From contig NC_082695.1 in NCBI RefSeq assembly GCF_949987515.2, forward strand, positions 86,885,604-86,949,603: a DNA stretch of 64,000 bases, given 5' to 3'. Positions 1-11,028 of this stretch are shown here, piece by piece. Position 1 is the first letter of the stretch. Each line of letters begins with the position of its first letter. The notes under the pieces are model-generated. The model saw only the letters and a list, made by a program, of their open reading frames with translations. It ran no database searches and was not told the DNA's origin. Origin of the DNA: Delphinus delphis. Its lineage: Eukaryota > Chordata > Mammalia > Artiodactyla > Delphinidae. Made by a program: the position numbers and the translations under genes.

Positions 1-725
1 CACTTCTCCTGCCCGGACAGACAGCACACCTGGAAATCATTACCTCGTGTACCAGCTGTCTCTAGCAGCATGGAATCCACTGCAGCGTTTAAAAAAATGA
101 CAGCAAAGAGCGTCTTACATACTGAGCTGCTTGGTGTAACAGACCAAGGCCTTTGGGCAGGGACAGAAATCCATTTCAAACTACTTGATCGTAGTGTAGG
201 CCTCCAAACGTTGTTAGTTCATTTAATTCCATCACAAACTTGACCGTTGTAGGTTCTTTCTAAATTCTCTGCAAAACGAAAATCCTTCCATAGGATTGGG
301 TCTGACGTGGGATTAAACTCTTGTAAGTTGAATTTGAGGAATCTATAAGCAAAACCATTATGCAGTCATGACCAAAGCTCATTGACCACAAAAAATCATC
401 GAGCTCCACGAGAACCTGAAGATTATTAGGGAAACCTGCAATAGATAGCTCTAGAAAATAATAATAACGATAGACACAAAGTAAGAAAAACACTATTAAT
501 AATTAAATAGCAACAATAATTATTATTCAGAAATCCACTAACTAGTTTCCCATTTCTCAATATGTCGTTTCATGCTCAATGTTAAAATCCAGGCCTGCTG
601 GTCTGTTAAAGAGATAATGTTCCACTAATGAGGTAATATTCCGTTGTCTTGGTCAAGTCCACATGGGGATTTGTGAGATGAACTAAAATGAATTTCAGCT
701 GTTTCTCCATCTCATCTTGGCTCAC
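1..725. other. Intergenic, nothing recognised
   Basis: This AT-rich non-coding sequence carries no convincing ORF, RNA gene or recognisable repeat. Short ORFs here have no family features and run through AT-rich text. Confidence 0.5.
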
Positions 726-851
726 TTTTTTTTTTTTTGGCCTAGCTGCACGGCTTGTGGGGTCTTAGTTCCCCGACCAGGGATCAAATCCATGCCCTGT
801 GCAGTGGAAGTGCAGAGAGAGTCCCAACCACTGGACCTCCAGGGAATCCCT
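726..851 (-). mobile_element. CHR-type SINE, short subtype
   Basis: This is a tRNA-derived SINE seen in reverse: a T-run (the A tail) at the left, then the complement of the tRNA-like head, ending in the characteristic complement of the 'ccctggtggtccagtgg' start. The short subtype lacks the long tRNA-unrelated body seen in other copies in the window. It has diverged from the younger copies. Confidence 0.8.
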
Positions 852-1483
852 CTTAGCACGTTTATATCATATACATGCACGTTTGCCAAGAACGCTGTTG
901 CCATTAGCAGCTTTCCTCTAAGGCCAATCTACATGTCATGGAAACTTCCAGAGATCCCACAATGAGGAAGAGAATCATTCTGTTCCGGCTGGACGCTGGC
1001 TGCAGTGGAGTCATCTGGTTTGTTTCCATCACAGTGTAATGAAAGGGATACTTAACCCTGAGAGGGAATGGAGGAGGTGCTGTTGTGTGAGCTGACGATT
1101 AGGGCAGTGGCTTAATATTAATCTTCTTCCATTATTTGAGATTCTGCAGCTGCTTCCCATAGAATTTGTTCTGAGGCTAGAGAGACTAGTAATTTCTCAA
1201 CAATAAATGACTGTCTTGTGAAGACAACCTTGCATGTATATATTATTTGACAGTGTTAAATATTATTTGTTGTTATATATTATTTGACGGTGCTTTTCAA
1301 CTCCTGTATACAGTTTTTGAAGGCAAGACCCCCTAAATATATATAATAGCATATTATATATAATGTATGTAAATTATACAAACTATTGCAACTCCTCTTA
1401 AAGATATTTCTTACAATAATATACGGCATTGAATGCTTCTAAATGAATAGACTTTTATAAGCTAAAAATAATCATGTTCAATG
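852..1483. other. Intergenic, AT-rich, nothing recognised
   Basis: This stretch includes a TA-rich segment at about 1235-1400. No gene or clear repeat family could be supported. Confidence 0.45.
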
Positions 1484-1697
1484 AGTTTTTTTGTTTTTTT
1501 TTTTTGCGGTACGCGGGCCTCTCACTGCTGTGGCGTCTCCCGTTGTGGAGCACAGGCTCCGGACGCGCAGGCTCAGCGGCCATGGCTCACGGGCCCAGCC
1601 GCTCCGCGGCATGTGGGATCCTCCCGGACCGGGGCACGAACCCGTGTCCCCTGCATCGGCAGGCGGACTCTCAACCACTGCGCCACCAGGGAAGTCC
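1484..1697 (-). mobile_element. CHR-type SINE, young subtype
   Basis: A T-rich A-tail complement is followed by the GC-rich body (start 'gcggtacgcgggcctctcac') and the tRNA-like head, ending 'ccaccagggaagtcc'. Near-identical copies occur at 12584, 41844, 49084 and 59733, which points to recent activity. This subtype is what most strongly suggests a cetacean. Short ORFs across it on both strands are artefacts of its GC-rich text. Confidence 0.9.
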
Positions 1698-3763
1698 GAG
1701 TGTTTTCTTTAAAACGTGTAACTGATATCCTGCTGCAGGTGGTGACTTCGTTGTTTTAGCCTTTGGCAGCCAGCAGGATTCTCAGGATCCTGGGCTAGTG
1801 ACACAGCTCCTCTGTGTCCGATTCCTCCTTTGAAGAGGAGAAGGTCAGCTCAGGTTCTCACTAAGACCCTCTCTACCATGTGTGGAGTGACTCTACCATG
1901 TACCTGTTGATTGATTAGCTGATTAATCAGGTTCAAGGGAAACACTTGTTGGTTACATTGTTCAATTAGTGGACATTAATACTACTTATATGAAATTACC
2001 ACCCAGTGTTCCCTGTCTCCAATCTCTTTTGAATTCTTAAAATTTTCTTCTTTGGAACATAAAATGTGCTTGCTCTTTTAGGATTATAATTCTCTCCTTG
2101 ACTTCTACTCATAAAAAATTATTGAAAGAAGTCTTAGGAACTGTGCCATTTTTTCAGATACTTCTGGAAAAGTGCAGGCGCTCTGTAGATGGTAATGTGT
2201 CAGCCTAATTACAATCCAGTAAAGGACAGTAGTCGCATGATAAATAATGTGCCTCCCCTGTTTTGACTGAGATTTGATTGTGTTGCATTGATTCAGTTAC
2301 GACGCCTGCCTGATCCCACAGACCACACGTCTACGTGAAGTGAGGTGGCGAGGGCTCAGGAGTCCGGCTCCAAAGCAGTAGGACCAGCAAAGGCAGCAGC
2401 AGGGGAGGGTCGGTGGCTGTCTTCCTGCAGCAGGAGGATTTCATCTGTGCGTTCCGAGGTCACATTCCCATGACCAAGACAGTCCTCCCAGCAGGGCTGA
2501 GGGGACGCGGCGGCTGCACGTTGGTGCACGTGGGGCTCGTGTTTGCTGGGCTTTCTGCCAGTCTTCGTGACCACAGCACCTTAGTCTGGGATTGTAAAAA
2601 TGGAGTGAAACCGTTCCTTGTGGACGTTGTTCTAGCTCCACCCTCAACGTATCTTGGTTACCCATTTAACAGGTTCTGAGTGAGTGGTTTCTTTGACTCG
2701 GCTGGCTTCCTGCTTTGCCAATTCGTGTTGATCATGCTTTAGCTTAGCTTTCTAAACGTTGATGAGGACCCCCATCTCTTGCTGCAGTGAGGCTGCTCGA
2801 TCTGCCGAGTTGTTTTAAGGGCTTAGAAAGTCTCTTTCTGAGGGCTGTTCTCTTTCTGTCCAGTTTCTTGTCGATATAAACAACGAATCGACATCTCGTA
2901 CAACTGTCTTTGTTTTCTATGTAATTTCTGTGGGATAGATTCTAAGAGATGTTTGGGTTGAAGAGTTTGTGTATTTTTGTTAAACATCTGTTGTCACATT
3001 GCTTTCGAAAAGAGCTACAAAGCTTCATGTTTCCTTTATAGCATAGGAGGGTAACCCTTTCCAGAACAGGAGTTTTCTGAAGTCAGAACCTAAAACAATC
3101 TGCTGACATGTCCGTTGCCGGATTTGGCCAGAGCGACAGTGCTTTCGTTCGCGGCATTGAGACTCCTCTTGCCTCCCCGGGGGGAGGATGGCGGAACAAC
3201 ACGAAATTCCTTCCCCGATGGTGAGAACATGTTTATGTCATCGTGCCTCTGCCTGATCTCTTAATCCTCCTTCCCCAGGAGCAGGCTGGGACAGGCTGAT
3301 GGTGGGCTGCCCATCAGCTTTGCTGCATTCTGGCAGAGCTCCTGCGTAAACTCATGAACCAGATCTCATCCTTCACCACGAGGCGCTCATTTCAACTCAC
3401 TTATGGAAGTTTAACACGAGTTTGAAGCTTGTCTTCTGTAGACCAGAGAAGTCAGGCAGCACAGCCCACTCTGAGGCTTTAGACTTTGGAAATGAGACAT
3501 AGGATGGGACTCTTCCTGTCATCTCGGGTTAAAGGTTTTGCAGTTATCTTACATCTCCATTTCCAAAGTGACCCTGAAGATCTGAAAGTAAATGAAATAA
3601 AAGAAAAATCTCTGTGAGTTCTTCAGTCTAACGGCACAAAATCAGGAAGCACAAATTTAAAAATTCTGTGGCTGGTTAGCTGTATCAGTCTCTCTTTGAA
3701 ATACTGTAGCAGGTGAAGCCTGTAATAAGCAAGAGAATCTGAAAAGTTCTGTTCATTCTGTCA
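1698..3763. other. Intergenic, nothing recognised
   Basis: About 2 kb of unique-looking sequence. ORFs of 70-90 codons at 2356-2679 lie on both strands, overlap each other and show no domain, signal peptide or splice framework, so they are not called as genes. Confidence 0.45.
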
Positions 3764-3940
3764 ACTTCCCTCGTGGTCCAGTGGCTAAGACTCTGCGCTC
3801 CCAGTGCAGTGGGCCTGGGTTCAATCCCTGGTCAGGGAAGGAGATCCTGCATGCTGCAACTGAAAAAGGACCCGTGTGCCGCAGTGAAGACCTGGCATGG
3901 CCAAATAAATAAATGAATAGATATTTAAAAAAAGAAAAAG
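3764..3940 (+). mobile_element. CHR-type SINE
   Basis: Forward copy: the tRNA-like head begins 'acttccctcgtggtccagtgg', followed by a body containing 'gatcctgcatgctgcaac' and an A/T-rich tail ('aaataaataaatgaat'). It is more diverged than the young subtype and lies just upstream of a second, same-strand copy. Confidence 0.8.
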
Positions 3941-3991
3941 CTCGATGTTAAAAGGAAAGCAAAACAAAGTGCCTTCAAAAAGAACAGTAAA

Positions 3992-4162
3992 GGGGACTCC
4001 TCTGGTGGCCCAGTGGTTAATACTCTGTGCTCCCAATGCAGGGGATGTTCGATCCCTGGTCAGGGAACCAGATCCCACACGCCTGCCACAACTAAAAAGG
4101 TGCTGCGTGCTGCAACTAAGACCCGGCACAGCCTAAATAAGTAAATAAATAACAAACAAAAA
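3992..4162 (+). mobile_element. CHR-type SINE with TSD
   Basis: Forward SINE with head 'ggggactcctctggtggccc' and a tail of AAATAAAT units plus A-rich text. It is flanked by a near-exact duplication, 'aagaacagtaaagg' on the left and 'aagaatagtaaagg' on the right, which marks the insertion site. Confidence 0.85.
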
Positions 4163-4469
4163 AGAATAGTAAAGGATTGAGCCAACAGTTGAAAAAAACT
4201 CTAAACCTTAGCTATTCTATAACCTAGGATGGGTGGGAAAAGGCTCCAGAAAAAGTCGTGTTTCAAGCAGAGTCAGGAGGAATGGCCGGAGGCTGTTTAG
4301 TGGAGGGGGGTCGGGTGGGGGCATCCTAGGCCAACAGCAGCCCAGCCAAAGGCTTGGGGGTGAAAGAGCAGGTCCAGGGAAGCGTAAGGTACTGGGGCTC
4401 CCAGGCACACAGTAGGCTTGCAGACAGGCAAAGCCTGGCAACGGATAAATCCTGGGGAAGCCGTGCACT

Positions 4470-4580
4470 CACTCATCCGTCCAGCTACCCACTCCTTCAA
4501 CAGGTATTTGCCGATGGCTACCTGTGCAGAAACCCCTGCTAAGCACTGAGGACACAAAGGTGACAGCGAGAGCACGTGCA
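4470..4580 (-). repeat. L2 LINE 3'-end fragment (likely)
   Basis: The text 'caacaggtatttgccgatgg', followed by 'ctgctaagcactgaggacac', resembles the complement of the L2 3' end (a growth/size-class sentence typical of old L2 tails). It is short and diverged. Confidence 0.5.
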
Positions 4581-4841
4581 AGCCTGACATGTCTCTAGAT
4601 GGGGGCGTGGGCGCTGGAGGCAGAAAGGCTGGCAGAGAGCCGTGGCAACACATACGAAACTGTGATGACGTCAGGATGGGGGCTTATAGCCACTAAGGGA
4701 CTGGAAATGCACATCAGAGGCACCGGGAGCTGATGGCGGGTTTTACAGTGTGAAATAAATTTGGGGTTCTACAAAAATTTCTTTGGCTGCTGTATATAGG
4801 TTGGGCCTGACTGGAGTCAGAGAGACGAAGTCAGGTCATTA

Positions 4842-5186
4842 CAGTAGCCTGCCCTTATCCACAGGGGAGACGTTCCAAGACCCCCAGTGGGTGCCTGAAA
4901 CCGTGGATACTACCAGACCCGGCATACACCGTGTTTTTTCCTGTACTAATGTGTGTAGACAGTGTGGATTAGCTGCACAAAGAGATGATTCACGTCCTGG
5001 GCAGGACGGAGTGGGACAGCTGGCGATGTCGCGGCGCTACTCAGAACGGCCGGCAATTTAAAAGTTATGAATTGTTTATTTCTGGAATTTTCCATGTGAA
5101 ATTCTCAGATCTTGGCTGACTGAGGGTAACTGGAACAGTGGAAAGGGAAACCGTGGATAAGGGAGCCGGGAGGGGGGGCTACAGTA
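4842..5186. mobile_element. Non-autonomous DNA transposon (MER/Tigger-type MITE)
   Basis: The ends are inverted: 'tacagtag' then 'cccttatccac' at the left, and 'gtggataaggg' then 'ctacagta' at the right. The interior keeps the recognisable 'gttccaagacccccagtgg' block next to the left end. Terminal TA fits pogo/Tigger target-site choice. Short ORFs inside are not a transposase. The exact MER number was not assigned. Confidence 0.75.
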
Positions 5187-5650
5187 TAATAGGCTGGCAA
5201 GTGCTGATGTGAGCCTGAAAACGGGCACAGCGCAAAGACAAGAGGAGCAGGAAAATGCAAGCGATGGGAATGCGGGAGGGTGGGCAAAGGACGGTGAGAA
5301 ACCAGGTGCGAGGCTGCAGGAAAGCGAGCTCCACGCTCCCTTATGTGGTGTAGCTGCTCGTGTGGTTGCCGAAGAAGGGGATTTGGGACCTGCAAGATCA
5401 CAGCTCCATGGCCCCCCCGAGTGGCCTGGGTCATCTCTGGGTTCCTTCTGACCCTTGTACCCTGTGCCCACCTGCCACAAAACCTACAAAACTTTATTAC
5501 ACACGTTCACTTACATATTCATGTCCCTCTAGTGAACAGAGAGTACCGGCACTGTCCTCATGGCTTTGCATCCCTAGCGAAGAGTGATGCACAGTACGTA
5601 ATGAATAAATATTAAATAAATAACAATTAAATAAATAACAAATTGCTTAC
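5187..5650. other. Intergenic; AT-rich tail repeat at the end
   Basis: GC-moderate sequence with overlapping antisense ORFs of 80-134 codons and no family features. An (aataaat)-like simple tract lies at about 5604-5643. Confidence 0.4.
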
Positions 5651-5937
5651 CAAATCTCGTTTTGAATGAACTTTTGATATGGTTTTGAGTTCCTTAGAAA
5701 TCTATGAATTTCTTTGACAGTATAATTTATTTTCTTTGATAAACAACACATAGTTAGATCTGTTTTTTCTTAACCCACTCTGACAATCCCTTTTAACTGG
5801 TATATTCAGACAATTCATATTTAAAGTGATTATTGATATAGTTAGATTAGTATCCACCAGGTTTGCAATTGCTTTTATTCATTGCATTTTTTCTTCACTT
5901 CTTTTCCCCGGTCTCTTTTTCTACTTTCACTTAAATT

Positions 5938-6056
5938 TTTAAGTTTTTGGCCATACCATACGGCTTTCAGATCTTAGTTCCCTGACCAGGGATTGAACCC
6001 TGCCCTTGGCAGTGAGAGTGCAGAGTCCTAACCACTGGACCGCCAGGGAACTCCGC
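5938..6056 (-). mobile_element. CHR-type SINE, short subtype
   Basis: Reverse copy of the short tRNA-derived SINE: 'ttggccataccatacggc' through 'ccgccagggaactcc'. A separate run of about 21 T lies just to its right, at 6064-6084. Confidence 0.8.
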
Positions 6057-6098
6057 CCCACCCTTTTTTTTTTTTTTTTTTTTTACCTTCCCTTGTTT

Positions 6099-6312
6099 TA
6101 TTTTTTATTTTTTTTATTTTTGCGGTACACGGGCCTCTCACTGTTGCGGCCCCTCCCGTTGCAGAGCACAGGCTCCGGACGCGCAGGCTCAGCGGCCATG
6201 GCTCACGGGCCCAGCCGCTCCGCGGCATGTGGGATCTTCCCGGACCAGGGCAGGAACACGTGTCCCCTGCATTGGCAGGCGGACTGTCAACCACTGCGGC
6301 ACCAGGGAAGCC
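6099..6312 (-). mobile_element. CHR-type SINE, young subtype, exact TSD
   Basis: Reverse copy with an A-tail complement followed by the GC-rich body and head. It is flanked by an exact 13-bp duplication, 'ccttcccttgttt', at 6086-6098 and 6313-6325, which defines the element's limits. Confidence 0.92.
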
Positions 6313-7566
6313 CCTTCCCTTGTTTGAAATGAGCATTTTATATGAATCCATTTATCTCCTTTCTTAGTATATCAAATACATTCCTTTAAGAGTTTTTCTT
6401 GTTTAGTTGCTTTCCTAAAGTTTGCAGCATTTTTAACTACTCTAAGTCCATCTTCAAATAACAGGTGTCATGCAAATTCCTTGTGTCAGAATATTCTCAG
6501 TCTTCCCTCCCATCCCTGTGACTTGCTGTCACTTATTTCACCGTCTGTATGTCGTAATCACCCAATACAGTGTTGCTTTTATTATTTTAAATCAGCATTT
6601 ATCTTTTAAATCAACTAAGAATAGGGAAAATAAAAAATTTTATTTTATCTTCATTTATTCTTTCTCTGATGCTCCAACTTTTTTTTTTTTTTTTTTTTGA
6701 TATGTGTGTGTGTGTGTTTCTGACCTGTATCATTTCCTTCTACCTAAAGAACTCCTTTTAACTTCTTGCAGGGCAGGTCACTAGAAACAAGTTCCCTCCA
6801 TTTTTATTTGTCTTAGAAAGTCCTTATTTCTCCTTCATTTTGGGAGGATACTTTTTCTGGATATAGAATTCTAGGTTGGTAGGTTTTGTTTTTTTTCTTA
6901 AAGATTTAAAATATTTCATTCCGCTCTCTTCTGCTTGCACTGTTCCTGACAAGAATTCTGCTGTAATTCTTTTTTTTTTAAACCAATGTTCACTTATTAT
7001 TACAAAAGCACTACATGTCCATTGCAGAAAAATAAAAATGATACAGATCAATAATGGAGATAATTAAAAAGTCCCATAACCTTACCACCCATTACAAAGT
7101 GGCCATTGTAAATATCTTTCTAGATCTTTTCTGTATGTCTGTCTACATCTATCTACCATCTATAGATATGATTTTATATATATAGTCTTCTAATGAGTGT
7201 GTGACTTTCTTAAATAGATCTTTATTGGAGTATAATTGTTTCACAATACTGTGTTAGTTTCTGTTGCACAACTAAGCGAATCAGCCACATTCATACATAT
7301 ATCCCCATATCCCCTCCCTCTTGAGCCTCCCTCCCACCCTCCCTATCCCACCCCTCTAGGTCATCTCAAAGCACCGAGCTGATCTCCCTGTGCTATGCAG
7401 TTGCTTCCCACCAGCCAACTATTTTGCATTTGGTAGTGTATATATGTCAATGCTACTGTCACTTCGCCCCAGCTTCACCCTCCCCACCCCGTGCCCTCAA
7501 GTCCATTCTCTATGTCTATGTCTTTATTCCTGCCCTGCACCTAGGTTCATCAGTACCATTTTTTTT

Positions 7567-8205
7567 TTAGATTCCATATATATGTGTTAGCATACGGTAT
7601 TTGTTTTTCTCTTTCTGACTTACTTCACTCTGTATGACAGACTCTAGGTCCATCCACCTCACTACAAATAGCTCAATTTCGTTTCTTTTTATGGCTGAGT
7701 AATATTCCATTGTATATATGTACCACATCTTCTTTATCCATTTATTTGTCAATGGACATTTAGGCTGTTTCCATGTCCTGGCTATTGTAAACAGTGCTGC
7801 AATGAACATTGTGGTGCATGTCTCTTTTTGAATTATGGTTTTCTCAGGGTATATGCCCAGTAGTAGGATTGCTGAGTCATAGGGTAGTTCTATTTTTAGT
7901 TTTCTAAGGAACCTCCGTAATGTTGTCCACAGTGGCTGTATCAATTTACATTCCCACCAGCAGTGCAGGAGGGTTCCCTTTTCTGCACACCCTCTCCAGC
8001 ATTTATTGTTTCTGGCTTTTTTGATAATGGCCGTTCTGACCGGCGTGAGGCGATACCTCACTGTAGTTTTGATTTGCATTTCTCTAATAATTAGCGATGT
8101 GGAGCATCTTTCCACGTGCCTCTTGGCCATCTGTATGTCTTCCTTGGTGAAATGTCTATTTAAGTCTTCCACCCATTTTTTAACTGGATTGTCTGTTTTT
8201 TTGAT
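7567..8205 (-). pseudogene. L1 ORF2 C-terminal fragment
   Basis: About 210 codons of uninterrupted L1 ORF2 C-terminus, ending at the stop complement at 7567-7569. Recognisable family text includes [18 protein letters not shown] (the C-terminal Cys-rich motif of ORF2p), [17 protein letters not shown] and [18 protein letters not shown]. The open frame continues upstream to 8490, but everything before about 8205 is not ORF2. The endonuclease and reverse transcriptase domains are absent, so it cannot be active. The intact frame suggests a young copy. In living L1s this segment belongs to the protein that nicks DNA and copies L1 RNA into the genome. Confidence 0.9.
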
Positions 8206-8361
8206 GGGATTGGGGGATTGTGTTCTTGTCTTACTGGTTGCTGGGCCTGAGGCTTCCAACACTGGAGTTTGTAGGCTGTTGGGCAGAACTGGGTCTTGGT
8301 GCTGAGATGAGGACCTCCGTGAGACCTCACTCTGATGAATATTCCCTGGGGTCTGAGGTTC

Positions 8362-8480
8362 TCTGTTAGTCCAGTGGTTCGGACTCGGAGCTCCCACTGC
8401 AGGAGCTTCCCCCCAACCCCGGGCTCGCGAACCAAGATCCTGCAAGCTGCGTGGGGCGGCAGAACAAAAAGAACAGTAAC
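8362..8480 (+). mobile_element. SINE-like tRNA-derived segment inside L1 composite
   Basis: The text 'gttagtccagtggttcggac', then 'cgaaccaagatcctgcaagc' and 'gcgtggggcggc', matches the layout of the short CHR SINE, on the strand opposite to the surrounding L1. No TSD was found, so it may be part of the composite before it was copied here. Confidence 0.6.
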
Positions 8481-9237
8481 AAAGTAACACATAAAATTAG
8501 ACTAGGAAACTAACAGATATGTTAGGAAGAATGTAAAAATTAAAATATAGATGAATCAACAGCCGGAAGGTAGGAAGGTACATTAGTACCACAGTAGTAA
8601 AGAAGAGGAGGGAAAAGAAAAAAACAAAAACAAAAGAAGGGGGGAGGGCTTGGCTGTGGAGTGTGGGACCTAAGCAAGGGTGGGGTTTGGGCGGTGGGCG
8701 GGGCCAATGCTCAGGACCCACAGGGCTGGAAAAGGCCCTGGGGGCTGTGAGGGGCGGGGCTTAGGCTCAAGGAACAGAAGGGGCCCAGGTGGGATCCCCA
8801 CCCTGGTCTCAGAGGGCAGGGGACCTCACCTGGGAGCTCAGCAGGCTTCCTGGGCCCGAGTGGGTGGGGCAAACCCCTCCTCTCCTTTCCTGCTCCTCCC
8901 ACAGGGCCCCTCCCGCTGCCTGTCCTGATCTCCCCGGCCTCAGGGACCCCATCCTGTCTGGCCTCCACTTCTCCTCCCCCCTCAGTCCCCCTGTGTCCTA
9001 CCGGTTCACTCTGGGCTTCCTCCCGTCTCCTTGGGCGTCAGAGATCCCCCCCAGCAGCGGGCAGGCGCGCTAGCTGTGGGGAGACGTCAACTCCTTGTCT
9101 TCCTGCACCGCCATCTTGGCTCCGCCTCCCTGCTGTATTTCTTATCTCAGTTTCTGTGTACATGAGATACGTAAGACAGTTTTTCCTCTGGCTTATTTCA
9201 AGATTGTCTCCTTTAAAAACAATATGCCTCAGTGTAG

Positions 9238-9330
9238 GTGTGCGCGTGCGTGCGTGTGTGTGTCTGTGTGTGTGTGTCCCTCAGTGTAGGGGTGTGTGTG
9301 CATGTGTGTGTGTGCGTGTGTGTGTGTGTC
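9238..9330. repeat. (TG)n microsatellite
   Basis: An imperfect TG/TGCG dinucleotide array broken once by 'ccctcagtgtagggg'. Cysteine/valine-rich ORFs over it are translation artefacts. Confidence 0.95.
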
Positions 9331-9479
9331 CTACTTGGTAGTCTCTGTGTTCCCTGGATCTTCAGTTTGGTGTTTGTAATTAATGCTGGGAACTTCATAA
9401 ACATGGAGTTTGTCAGCAGTTTGAACATCTGTTGCTCATGAGCTGGCACCAGCTGTAGCAGCCCGTGGCCCTAAAAGTC

Positions 9480-9835
9480 CTCTGTCCTCATCTATTCATC
9501 CCTCCAGCCCCACCCCCAGCCCCAGCTTTGGCAGCCACTGATCTTTTCACTCTGTCCGTATTTGCCTTTTCTGGAATGTCGCATAATTGAAATCATACAA
9601 TAAGTAGGCTTCGCAGATTGGCTTCGTCCACTGAGTGATGTGCATCTAAGTTTCTTCTTCGTGGCTTGATAGCTCATTTGTTTTTATCGCTGAATAATAT
9701 TCCATTCTCTGGATGGACCACAGTTTATCCATTCACCCACTGAAGGGCATCTTGGTTGCTTCCAGCTTTTGGTGCTCAGTACTAAAGCTGCTATGAACAA
9801 CCATTTATACAACACTTTACAGAGGACCCTCATTC
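9480..9835 (-). repeat. L1 LINE fragment
   Basis: Text such as 'gaataatattccattctctg' and 'ggttgcttccagcttttggt', followed by 'gctatgaacaacc', is the typical complement of L1 ORF2 C-terminal/3' sequence. It is diverged and frame-broken. Confidence 0.75.
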
Positions 9836-9849
9836 CTATTACCTTAGTG

Positions 9850-10840
9850 GTTGCTTGAAGAATTTGAAGAATTAATTTGAAGAAAAACTTGAAGGTTAAT
9901 TTGAAGAATTAATCATGTAACTTTCTTCCAGGAATACAGAGTAATGGGTGAAGCTTGGAGTAAACCAGGTCTTCTGATCCCACCCAACCAAATTATAAAA
10001 ATACAAAATAAAATTTGGGAGTGGGGTATGTACACATGATTATGGACACATAATTAATAGGCAGAAAGATGACATAATTGAGATATTATGTGTAACTTTT
10101 AGCAGGTCAATTAATTCACAAGAGTAATTCCCCCTATTTTTATACTTTCTTTTTGAACCAAATCTCTAGTCACTGTTTTCTTTGGAAAATATTTATTTTA
10201 TAACTTCTAGTTCCTAAAATTAAAGTTTCTCATTCTAGGATTTCTTATAGGATACATTTAGTTTGCTCTAGAGGCAGTGTTGAAGCTACTGGAATTTAAC
10301 TTTTAAAGAAATTAACAAGAGAATTCAAAAGTTGGACTTGATGCGTTTCTGCAGGCCCCTCCCATCCTTGTTTACTGACTAAGGTGTAGGCCTTGTGTGG
10401 ACTGCGTGGGGCATGGGGACCCCAGCAGACGGTGCAACCACGCGGCCGTGGAGCAAGGGTGCCTCTCAGAACCGTCAGTCAGGCTGATGTGCCCGATTAC
10501 CAGCGCGTTTCAATCCCATAGATTCTCCAACACTTCCTCTCTCTGCATGTTCTACCGAATCGGATATTTTAAAGCATTAAGTCTATGTTGACACATTCAA
10601 CCACGTGTTCAGTTCATTAGGTCGTTTGGGATTTTAGGTGTTACTCACCCAGACAAGGAAGGAGGTCATGGTGAATTAGTCATGCAATCTTCGCCTTTGC
10701 CTAAGAAGCAGACAAAGATACATAGTGTCCATGGGAACAGGGGAGCGATGCTGCTTCTTTCCTTTGGTTCCTTTTCTATGCCATGCTTTTTCTTTAGCCC
10801 ATGTATCCTAGAAATGGCTTGAAAGTTTATAGGTTTAAAC
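9850..10840. other. Intergenic; short TTGAAG direct repeats
   Basis: At 9855-9914 the hexamer TTGAAG recurs five times, with the longer unit 'ttgaagaattaat' present twice. The rest, to 10840, holds no gene or repeat I can name. Confidence 0.5.
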
Positions 10841-11028
10841 CAGGGCTTTTCAACTGTGGCATTATTGATATTTGGGCTAGATAATCCTTTGCTGGGCTGC
10901 AGGGAGAGTCTGTGCCCTGTGGGGTGTTTAGCTGCACCCTTGACTCTATGTAGGAGATGCCACTAGCCTCCCTTCCCCTGCAGCATCCCCTGGGAGGACA
11001 AAACCAGCCCCAGTTGAGAACCACTAGT
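10841..11028. mobile_element. MER5-type hAT-Charlie MITE
   Basis: The terminal inverted repeat is visible as 'cagggcttttcaactgtggc' at the left and 'cagttgagaaccact' at the right, around an interior with 'gcagcatcccctgggaggac'. Size and ends fit the non-autonomous hAT-Charlie MER5 group. Confidence 0.7.

Larger units (their letters stand above)
6972..9129 (-). mobile_element. Composite, internally deleted L1 retrocopy with TSD
   Basis: The insertion is bounded by a 14-bp duplication with one mismatch ('ctgctgtaattctt' 6958-6971, 'ctgctgtatttctt' 9130-9143). On the minus strand it starts with an L1-like 5' end containing 'gccaagatggcgg' (a YY1-type site typical of L1 5' UTRs). It then runs through about 0.9 kb of GC-rich sequence and joins the ORF2 C-terminus near 8205. 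ORF1 and most of ORF2 are missing. The usual L1 3' end lies near 7212 without an A tail, and about 230 bp of extra sequence follow before the T-run at 6970-6979. This suggests read-through and 3' transduction. Confidence 0.7.
5650..9440 (-). mobile_element. Old L1-like LINE, repeatedly interrupted
   Basis: Segments at about 5650-5937, 6326-6971 and 9144-9440 read as one old LINE-derived sequence when the insertions between them are removed. For example, text ending 'gacaagaattctgctgtaat' at 6967 resumes with 'atctcagtttctgtgtacat' near 9144. Two SINEs (5938, 6099) and one L1 retrocopy (6972-9129) sit inside it. A TG repeat at 9238-9330 interrupts its right part. The family name is inferred from remembered text, not from alignment. 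Confidence 0.55.

Noticed and set aside
1478..1759. Repeated ORFs with similar text (LSLLWPLPLRSTGSGRAGS and the like) at many positions
   Set aside because: They are frames of the CHR SINE, not a gene family.
7567..8490. Full 307-codon ORF as a host gene
   Set aside because: Its C-terminal two thirds is L1 ORF2; the rest is non-coding sequence fused in frame by chance.
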